Shown: positions 58,683-64,000 of the stretch, piece by piece
How the letters are laid out: every line of letters starts with the position of its first letter
Numbering within the stretch: position 1 is the stretch's first letter
Source: Cellulomonas marina
Lineage (GTDB): Bacteria; Actinomycetota; Actinomycetes; Actinomycetales; Cellulomonadaceae
Length of the DNA stretch: 64,000 nt
Reading direction: 5' to 3'
Assembly: GCF_900111925.1 (NCBI RefSeq)
Contig: NZ_FOKA01000007.1
Location: 124,001-188,000, forward strand
Position numbers and translations under genes: made by a program
The notes under the pieces: model-generated
Seen by the model: the letters and a program-made list of their open reading frames with translations, nothing else
Database searches by the model: none
Told to the model about the DNA's origin: nothing

Positions 58683-60056
58683 TCAGACCTGCATGTCGAC
58701 GAAGCGCGAGAAGTGGCCCTGGAACGCCACGGTGAGCGTGGCCGTCGGGCCGTTGCGGTGCTTGGCGACGATGAGGTCGGCCTCGCCGGCGCGGGGGGAC
58801 TCCTTCTCGTAGGCGTCCTCGCGGTGCAGGAGGATCACCATGTCGGCGTCCTGCTCGATGGAGCCCGACTCGCGCAGGTCGCTCATCGCCGGCTTCTTGT
58901 CGGTGCGCTGCTCCGGACCACGGTTGAGCTGCGAGATCGCGATGACCGGGACCTCGAGCTCCTTGGCCAGCAGCTTGAGGGCGCGGGAGAACTCCGAGAC
59001 CTCCTGCTGGCGGCTCTCGACGCGCTTGCCCGAGGTCATGAGCTGGAGGTAGTCGATGACGACGAGCTTGAGGTCGTGGCGCTGCTTGAGCCGCCGGCAC
59101 TTGGCGCGGATCTCCATGAGCGACATGTTCGGCGAGTCGTCGATGAACAGCGGCGCCTCGGAGATCCGGCCCGTCGTCGTCGCGATCCGGGACCAGTCGT
59201 CCTCGCCCATCTGCCCGGACCGCATGCGCTGCAAGTGCACCCGTGCCTCGGCCGACAGCATGCGCATCGTGATCTCGTTCCGGCTCATCTCGAGCGAGAA
59301 GATCACGGCCGTCATGTTATTGTGAATTGCCGCGGCGCGGACAATATCTATTCCTATGGTACTTTTGCCAATTGCAGGTCTCGCTGCAATAACAATCATC
59401 TGCCCGGAATGCAGGCCGTTCGTCAGGCGGTCGAGGTCGGCGAATCCCGTCGGGACGCCGACCATGCCCTCGCCGCGGTGGCTGGCCGCCTCGATCTCGT
59501 CGACGGTGCCGTTGATGATGTCGCGCAGCGGCAGGTAGTCCTCCGAGCTGCGGCGCTCGGTGACGGCGTAGACCTCGGCCTGGGCGTTGTTGACCAGCTC
59601 GTCGACGTCGCCGCCGTCCGTGGCGTAGCCGAGCTGGACGATGCGCGTGCCCGCCTCGACGAGCTTGCGCAGCACCGCGCGCTCCCGCACGATCCGCGCG
59701 TAGTACCCGGCGTTCGCGGCGGTGGGGACGCTCGCGATGAGGGTGTGCAGGTACGGGGCGCCGCCGATGCGGGTCAGGTCCCCCCGCTTGGACAGCTCGT
59801 CGGCCACGGTGACGGCGTCCGCCGGCTCCCCGCGGCCGTACAGGTCGAGGATCGCGTCGTACACCGCCTCGTGGGAGGGGCGGTAGAAGTCAGTGCCGCG
59901 CAGCTGCTCCACGACGTCCGCGATGGCGTCCTTGGAGATCATCATCCCGCCGAGGACGCTGCGCTCCGCGTCGAGGTCCTGCGGCGGGGTGCGGTCGAAG
60001 CCGCCGCCGTTCCGCGCCGGGGACTGCATCCCCAGCTCGTGGTCCTCGATCGTCAC
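58683..60056 (-). CDS. dnaB: Replicative DNA helicase DnaB
   Basis: 457 residues. N-terminal DnaG-interacting domain (DLDAERSVLGGMMISKDAI), linker helix, then the RecA-type motor: Walker A AARPAIGKST (about residue 227), FSLEMSRNEITMRML, Walker B KLVVIDYLQLM, and the arginine-finger/DNA loop region ISQLNRGPEQR with DLRESGSIEQDADMV. It unwinds DNA at the replication fork. No intein is present, but the DNA over Walker A has anomalous composition (see separate entry). GTG start (VTIEDHELG); GGAGG lies about 13 bp upstream. A candidate promoter lies about 160 bp further upstream. Confidence 0.96.
   Translation of the reverse strand: MTIEDHELGMQSPARNGGGFDRTPPQDLDAERSVLGGMMISKDAIADVVEQLRGTDFYRPSHEAVYDAILDLYGRGEPADAVTVADELSKRGDLTRIGGAPYLHTLIASVPTAANAGYYARIVRERAVLRKLVEAGTRIVQLGYATDGGDVDELVNNAQAEVYAVTERRSSEDYLPLRDIINGTVDEIEAASHRGEGMVGVPTGFADLDRLTNGLHSGQMIVIAARPAIGKSTIGIDIVRAAAIHNNMTAVIFSLEMSRNEITMRMLSAEARVHLQRMRSGQMGEDDWSRIATTTGRISEAPLFIDDSPNMSLMEIRAKCRRLKQRHDLKLVVIDYLQLMTSGKRVESRQQEVSEFSRALKLLAKELEVPVIAISQLNRGPEQRTDKKPAMSDLRESGSIEQDADMVILLHREDAYEKESPRAGEADLIVAKHRNGPTATLTVAFQGHFSRFVDMQV
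59316..59396 (-). other. AT-rich, codon-anomalous patch over the dnaB Walker A motif
   Basis: 81 bp with about 44% G+C by my count (23 of 60 bases in 59341-59400) within a gene that is otherwise far richer in G+C. It uses codons almost absent elsewhere: ATT five times, ATA twice, AGA, AAA, AGT, GAT, CCT, GTT. It encodes IVIAARPAIGKSTIGIDI and onward to IHNN, still a normal DnaB sequence. The edges are sharp; normal codons resume on both sides. The P-loop of DnaB is a well-known intein insertion site. Confidence 0.85.
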
Positions 60057-60220
60057 GCGCCCCACCCTCCGCTCGTCCCCGGACCGCCTCGGCGGCCACC
60101 GCCGGTGCGGTTCTACCCCCGCCCACCGACACGCCACCGGCAGCGCCGCCGGGACACCTCGCGTGCCCCGACCCGGGCACCACCGGCACCCGCGGGCCCG
60201 ACGACCGGACGACGGCTGGC

Positions 60221-60250
60221 AGGCTAGGTGCGTCGCCGCCGGCCCCACAA
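60221..60250 (-). promoter_or_regulatory. Candidate dnaB promoter
   Basis: On the minus strand TTGTGG (60250-60245), 18-bp spacer, TAGCCT (60226-60221). Transcription would start about 160 bp before the dnaB GTG. By eye only. The rest of 60057-60220 shows nothing recognisable. Confidence 0.35.
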
Positions 60251-60257
60251 ACAGCCC

Positions 60258-60405
60258 TGTGGACGCAGATGTGGACGGCGTGTGGACCGGAGGGCGTCCG
60301 CCGCTCCGCTCCGTCCACAGGACGTGGACGGCGGTGTGGACGACGACACCGACGACCGCCGCCGGACGCCGCTGACGTGCGGCGGGACCGTGCACCGCTG
60401 TGGAC
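60258..60405. promoter_or_regulatory. Cluster of six DnaA-box-like TGTGGAC sites upstream of dnaB
   Basis: TGTGGAC (or its complement GTCCACA) at 60258, 60270, 60281, 60313 (complement), 60335 and 60399. Three extend to the actinobacterial DnaA-box form YYGTCCACA (60270, 60313, 60335). They lie between dnaB and the MATE gene; the last covers the MATE start codon. No AT-rich unwinding region is next to them, so this is more likely a DnaA-binding regulatory cluster than oriC. Confidence 0.5.
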
Positions 60406-61758
60406 CCGAGAGGACGGCCGACCATCCCACCTGCTGGACACACGCCGTCGGTCGACCGCGAGATCGTGGCCCTGGCCGTCCCCGCGCTGGGCGCCCTCGT
60501 CGCCGAGCCCCTGTTCGTCCTCGTCGACACCGCCGTGGTCGGCAGCCTCGGCACCGCGCCGCTGGCCGGGCTCGCGCTCGCCTCCACGGTGCTCGTGACC
60601 GTCGTCGGCCTGTGCGTCGTGCTCGCCTACGCGACCACGGCGGCCGTGGCCCGGCGCTCGGGCGCGGGGGACGCGGCCGGCGCGATGCGGCTGGGCGTCG
60701 ACGGCCTCTGGCTCGCCCTCGGGCTCGGCGTCGTGCTGGCGGCCGTGCTCGTGCCCGCGGCCCCGTGGCTCGTCGCCGCGCTCGGCGCCCGGGGCGACGT
60801 CGCGACGGCCGCCGTCGCCTACCTGCGCTGGTCGGCCCCCGGGCTGCCGGGGATGCTCGTCGTGCTCGCCGCCACCGGCGCCCTCCGCGGGCTCCGGGAC
60901 ACGCGCACGCCGCTCGTCGTCGCCGCGTCCGGCGCGGCGCTCAACGCGGTGCTGTGCGTCGCCCTGGCGCTCGGGCTGGACCGGGGCGTCGCCGGGTCGG
61001 GCGCCGCCACGGCGGTGACGCAGCTGCTCATGGGGGCCGCGCTCGGCCTCGTCGTGCTCCGCGGTGCCCGGCGGGCGGGCACCGCCCTCCTGCCCGGCCG
61101 CGCCGGCGTGCTCGGTCACGCCCGGGCGGGCGTGCCGCTGCTGGTCCGCACCCTCACGCTGCGCGCGGCCGTCCTGCTCGCCGCGGCGGTCGCCACGGCG
61201 CTCGGGCCCGTGGCGCTGGCCGGGCACGGCGTCGTGGCGGCGGTGTGGGGCCTGACGGCCTTCGCGCTCGACGCCCTCGCCATCGCCGCGCAGGCGCTCG
61301 TCGGGCACGCGCTCGGCGCCGCCGACCCGGACCGCGCCCGTGCCGTCCTGACCCGCTGCCTGCGCTGGGGCGTCGGGGCGGGCGTGGTGCTCGGGCTCGT
61401 GGTCGGCGGGCTCGCCCCCGTGCTGGCGCGCCTGTTCTCCGCCGACGACGAGGTGCGGGCCGCGGCCACCCTCGGGCTCCTCGTCGTCGCGGTGTCGCTG
61501 CCCGTCGCCGGCTGGGTGTTCGTCCTCGACGGGGTGCTCATCGGCGCCGGGGACGGCCGCTACCTCGCCGTGGCCGGGGTCGTGACCCTCGTCGTGTACG
61601 CGCCCGCCGCAGTCGCCGTGCTGCGGCTGGCGCCCCACGGCGCCGCCGGGCTCGCGTGGTCCTGGGCCGCCTTCGCAGGCCTGTTCATGCTCGCGCGGGC
61701 GGTCACGACCGGCGTGCGGGCCCGGGGCACGGGCTGGTACCGGCTCGGCGCCGCGTGA
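60400..61758 (+). CDS. MATE-family multidrug/Na+ exporter (DinF-like)
   Basis: 452 residues with twelve hydrophobic segments. The N-terminal REIVALAVPALGALVAEPLFVLVDTAVVGSLGT and ATGALRGLRDTRTPLVV are characteristic of the DinF branch. It exports toxic compounds in exchange for H+ or Na+. GTG start chosen as the first in-frame start (no ribosome site); the protein core begins about 18 residues later. It is divergent from dnaB. The two-gene neighbourhood is common in Micrococcales. A hairpin follows. Confidence 0.93.
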   Translation: MDPRGRPTIPPAGHTPSVDREIVALAVPALGALVAEPLFVLVDTAVVGSLGTAPLAGLALASTVLVTVVGLCVVLAYATTAAVARRSGAGDAAGAMRLGVDGLWLALGLGVVLAAVLVPAAPWLVAALGARGDVATAAVAYLRWSAPGLPGMLVVLAATGALRGLRDTRTPLVVAASGAALNAVLCVALALGLDRGVAGSGAATAVTQLLMGAALGLVVLRGARRAGTALLPGRAGVLGHARAGVPLLVRTLTLRAAVLLAAAVATALGPVALAGHGVVAAVWGLTAFALDALAIAAQALVGHALGAADPDRARAVLTRCLRWGVGAGVVLGLVVGGLAPVLARLFSADDEVRAAATLGLLVVAVSLPVAGWVFVLDGVLIGAGDGRYLAVAGVVTLVVYAPAAVAVLRLAPHGAAGLAWSWAAFAGLFMLARAVTTGVRARGTGWYRLGAA

Positions 61759-61769
61759 GGGCCGACGAC

Positions 61770-61786
61770 GAGCGCCGCCGGCGCTC
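61770..61786. terminator. Hairpin after the MATE gene
   Basis: Perfect 7-bp stem GAGCGCC / GGCGCTC with a 3-nt loop, 11 bp after the stop. Confidence 0.6.
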
Positions 61787-61962
61787 ATCGGGGACGGGTC
61801 CGCCACCCGTCCGGGTGCGGACGCGGTCCGCATGGCGTGTGACGGGTGCCACATGTCGGGACGGCGCGCGTCGTCGAGCCCCAGGTGGGTGATCGTCACG
61901 GCGCGACCGATATGGGAGTGTGACCCAACCGTGTCCGGGACGAGACCGTCACCCGTGTCCCA

Positions 61963-61994
61963 TTAACGGTCCCGAAACGCAGCACGCCTAAGTT
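61963..61994 (+). promoter_or_regulatory. Candidate promoter of the branched-chain amino-acid transporter
   Basis: TTAACG (61963-61968), 20 bp, TAAGTT (61989-61994). Start would be near 62001, leaving a ~68-nt leader before the ATG. Upstream, GTGTCC occurs twice (near 61931 and 61955) and GGGAC/GTCCC repeats flank them, possible regulator sites. The gap 61787-61962 holds nothing else I recognise. Confidence 0.4.
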
Positions 61995-62068
61995 GCGCCA
62001 CAGCCCGGCACGCGGTGCCGGATCGTGCCGCCCCTGCCGGCGGACGACGAACTGATGGAGGTTCCCCC

Positions 62069-63328
62069 ATGCGCACACGCACCCCCCGGGTCGCGGGTCT
62101 CGCGCTCGTGCTGGCGGCCGGTCTCGCGGTCGCGGGCTGCGCCGACCGCTCCACCACCGGCGGCACGGAGGCCGACCCGACGGCCTCGGGCTCGGCGGCC
62201 GAGGGCGGCGGCACCAGCGCCGCCGACCTGTCGATCCAGCCGCTCGTCCAGGTCGACGCCGAGGGTGCCGAGGTCGAGGCGGCGGGCGACGGCAGCGAGG
62301 CCGCCGACCCGGCCGGCGACGGCTCCGCGTCCTGCTCGGGCATCGCCATCGCGATGGCCGGCGCCCTGACCGGCCCGAACGCGGCCCTCGGCACGAACAT
62401 CCTCAACGGCGCCACCCTCGCGGTGGACCAGCACAACGAGGCCAACCCCGACTGCCAGGTCGAGATCAAGCAGTTCGACACGCAGGGCGACCCGCAGGCC
62501 GCCACGCAGGTGGCGCCGACGATCGTCTCCGACACCTCGGTCATCGGCCTGCTCGGCCCGGCCTTCTCGGGCGAGACGAACGCGACCGGCCCGATCTTCA
62601 ACCAGGCCAACCTGCTCTCGCTCACGGCCTCGGCGACGAACCCCTCGCTCACCCAGAACGGGTGGACGAACTTCTTCCGCGGCCTGGGCAACGACAACTC
62701 GCAGGGTGCGGCGGTCGCCAACTACCTGACGGGCGAGCTCGGCTTCAGCACGGTCTGCGTCGTCCAGGACGACTCCGACTACGGCATCGGCCTCGCCGAG
62801 GTCGTCACCGAGACGCTCGGCGAGGCGGCGAACCCCGACTGCGCCGCCGAGGTCAAGACGGGTGACAAGGACTTCTCCGCGACGGTCCAGATCATCGCGG
62901 ACGCCGCCCCCGACGCCGTCTACTACGCCGGCTACTACGCCGAGGCCGCCCCGCTGCTGTCCCAGCTGCGCTCCGGCGGCGTCGAGGCGGCCTTCGCCTC
63001 CGGCGACGGCTCCAACGACGCGCAGTTCGTCTCCCAGGCCGGCTCGGACTCCGAGGGCGCCTACCTGTCCTGCCCGTGCGGCCCGGCCCCCGAGCCGTTC
63101 GCGGCGGACTACGAGGCGGCGTTCGGCCAGGCGCCCGGCGTCTACTCGGTCGAGGGCTACGACCTGGCGACGATCATGCTCAAGGGCATCGACTCCGGCG
63201 TGTCCGACCGGGCCGGGCTCGTCGAGTTCGTCTCCTCCTACTCGGGCGTCGGCCTCGCCAAGCCCTACGAGTGGGACTCCACGGGCGAGCTCGCCTCGAC
63301 GACCACGTGGCTCTACGAGGTCCAGTGA
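62069..63328 (+). CDS. Branched-chain amino-acid ABC transporter, substrate-binding lipoprotein
   Basis: 419 residues. Signal peptide with lipobox (LAVAGCAD, Cys about residue 24). A Ser/Gly/Glu-rich spacer of about 65 residues leads to the periplasmic-binding fold: GIAIAMAGALTGPNAALG, NGATLAVDQHNEANPD, TIVSDTSVIGLLGPAFSGETNA and VYSVEGYDLATIMLKGI. It is tethered outside the membrane and binds leucine/isoleucine/valine or related amino acids or amides. TGGAGG lies 7 bp before the ATG. A permease follows 78 bp downstream. Confidence 0.93.
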   Translation: MRTRTPRVAGLALVLAAGLAVAGCADRSTTGGTEADPTASGSAAEGGGTSAADLSIQPLVQVDAEGAEVEAAGDGSEAADPAGDGSASCSGIAIAMAGALTGPNAALGTNILNGATLAVDQHNEANPDCQVEIKQFDTQGDPQAATQVAPTIVSDTSVIGLLGPAFSGETNATGPIFNQANLLSLTASATNPSLTQNGWTNFFRGLGNDNSQGAAVANYLTGELGFSTVCVVQDDSDYGIGLAEVVTETLGEAANPDCAAEVKTGDKDFSATVQIIADAAPDAVYYAGYYAEAAPLLSQLRSGGVEAAFASGDGSNDAQFVSQAGSDSEGAYLSCPCGPAPEPFAADYEAAFGQAPGVYSVEGYDLATIMLKGIDSGVSDRAGLVEFVSSYSGVGLAKPYEWDSTGELASTTTWLYEVQ

Positions 63329-63339
63329 CCTGACGGCGG

Positions 63340-63365
63340 CGGCCGGGTCCTCCGGGGCCCGGCCG
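63340..63365. other. Intercistronic hairpin between the binding protein and permease genes
   Basis: CGGCCGGG-N10-CCCGGCCG, a perfect 8-bp stem. In transporter operons such stems often protect the 5' binding-protein mRNA or partly terminate, giving more binding protein than permease. Confidence 0.6.
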
Positions 63366-63406
63366 TCGTCGCGCGTCCGACCTCTCCACCCCTGCGAAGG
63401 AGCACG

Positions 63407-64000
63407 ATGAGTGCACTCGTCCTGGCCGGCGGCCAGGTGCTCGCGGACGGCGTCATCGACTTCAACGTCGGCGCCCTCGGCCGCAACTTCTGGTCGCTGA
63501 CGGTCAGCGGCCTGACCTACGGCTCGATCTACGCGCTCGTCGCCGTCGGCTACACGCTCGTGTACGGCGTGCTGCGCCTCATCAACTTCGCGCACTCCGA
63601 GATCTTCATGCTCGGCATGTTCGGGCAGTACGCGACGCTCATGCTGCTCGGCTTCAACCCCAGCGGCGACGTCTACCAGCAGGGCGTGCTGCTCACGATC
63701 GTCTTCCTCGCCGTCGCCATGGTCGGCGGCATGGTGGTCTCCGGCGGCGCTGCCGTGGGCCTCGAGCGGATCGCCTACCGGCCGCTGCGCCGGCGCGGGG
63801 CGCCGCCGCTCGTCTTCCTCATCACCGCCATCGGCGCGTCGTTCGTCATCCAGGAGTTCGTGCACTTCGTGCTCCCGAGCCTGACCGGCAACACCCTCGG
63901 CGGCGTCAACGCCCAGCAGCCCATCCGCCTCGTGCAGCCCGCGACGCAGTTCGAGGTCTTCGGCGCACGGGTCTCGAACGTCGACCTCGTCATCGTCGCG
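63407..64000 (+). CDS. livH: Branched-chain amino-acid ABC transporter permease (LivH type), partial
   Basis: First 198 codons; the gene runs off the window edge. The N-terminus leads into LTYGSIYALVAVGYTLVYGVLRLINFAHSEIFMLG (quoted as a region, residues about 30-65), the LivH signature. Three more hydrophobic segments follow in the visible part, and LERIAYRPLRRRGAPPLVFLITAIG is the conserved cytoplasmic loop. It forms the membrane channel with LivM. GAAGGAG lies 6 bp before the ATG. Confidence 0.93.
   Translation, partial: MSALVLAGGQVLADGVIDFNVGALGRNFWSLTVSGLTYGSIYALVAVGYTLVYGVLRLINFAHSEIFMLGMFGQYATLMLLGFNPSGDVYQQGVLLTIVFLAVAMVGGMVVSGGAAVGLERIAYRPLRRRGAPPLVFLITAIGASFVIQEFVHFVLPSLTGNTLGGVNAQQPIRLVQPATQFEVFGARVSNVDLVIVA

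Noticed and set aside
58683..60056. Intein inside dnaB
   Set aside because: The reading frame is continuous at 457 residues with no Hint or endonuclease domain; only the codon patch remains.
60057..60399. Replication origin between dnaB and the MATE gene
   Set aside because: DnaA-box-like sites are present but there is no AT-rich unwinding element, and dnaA, dnaN and rpmH are not adjacent.
1..64000. tRNA, rRNA, tmRNA or other structured RNA genes besides the riboswitch
   Set aside because: No T-loop or anticodon arrangement or rRNA signature was seen on either strand; a tRNAscan/Infernal run would be decisive.

Overview
The window is chromosomal DNA of a very GC-rich actinobacterium. Evidence: nearly every codon ends in G or C, GTG starts and 4-bp GTGA/ATGA stop-start overlaps are frequent, hairpins lack a T-tract, and several genes look leaderless (a TAnnnT box 6-7 bp before the start codon). 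A DUF222/HNH gene, a secreted alpha-amylase/pullulanase, and dnaB next to a MATE exporter suggest a Micrococcales lineage such as Cellulomonadaceae. That placement is an inference. I saw no rRNA, tRNA, CRISPR array, phage or insertion sequence.

Layout. 1-3.3 kb: a 2-oxo-acid dehydrogenase operon (E1alpha, E1beta, partial E2; minus strand) behind nested palindromes. 3.3-7 kb: two glycosyltransferases, then a haem-oxygenase-like di-iron protein overlapping a CDGSH Fe-S protein. 7-8.9 kb: a membrane GGDEF/EAL protein with a GSDEF motif. 8.9-12.2 kb: YihY-like membrane protein and three overlapping envelope/stress genes. 12.6-20.6 kb: HisC-type aminotransferase, small membrane protein, WXG100-like protein with a DUF1023-type hydrolase, DUF305 lipoprotein, two-component system whose kinase is frameshifted, and purB. 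20.8-31.3 kb: haem synthesis, hemA divergent from hemE-hemY-hemC-hemD-hemB, then hemL, with a lipoprotein metalloprotease between hemB and hemL. 31.4-42 kb: DUF2382 protein, HNH protein, a 2070-residue amylopullulanase and a sortase-anchored surface protein. 42-45.3 kb: copper operon csoR-copZ-copA with a CsoR-type operator. 45.4-50.6 kb: CPBP protease, LPG-synthase/flippase-like protein, and a YCII protein paired with an ECF42-type sigma factor. 50.5-51.1 kb: a c-di-GMP-I (GEMM) riboswitch ahead of an uncharacterised 54-residue ORF, with a hairpin after it. 51.3-58.5 kb: GH31 glucosidase, PrmC-like methyltransferase, and two paralogous membrane diguanylate cyclases with intact GGEEF sites. 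58.7-64 kb: dnaB, MATE exporter, and the start of a branched-chain amino-acid ABC transporter.

How the parts connect. The haem genes cover glutamyl-tRNA to uroporphyrinogen III plus decarboxylation and a HemY-type oxidase; the last steps (hemH, hemQ) are not in the window. Starch use is represented by the amylopullulanase outside the cell and the GH31 enzyme, probably inside. Three c-di-GMP enzymes and a c-di-GMP riboswitch lie in one window, so second-messenger control is locally visible.

The two signals I rate highest are the riboswitch with its small ORF (50.78-51.04 kb) and an AT-rich, codon-anomalous patch exactly over the Walker A motif of dnaB (59.32-59.40 kb), which looks like the trace of a lost intein or a gene-conversion tract.
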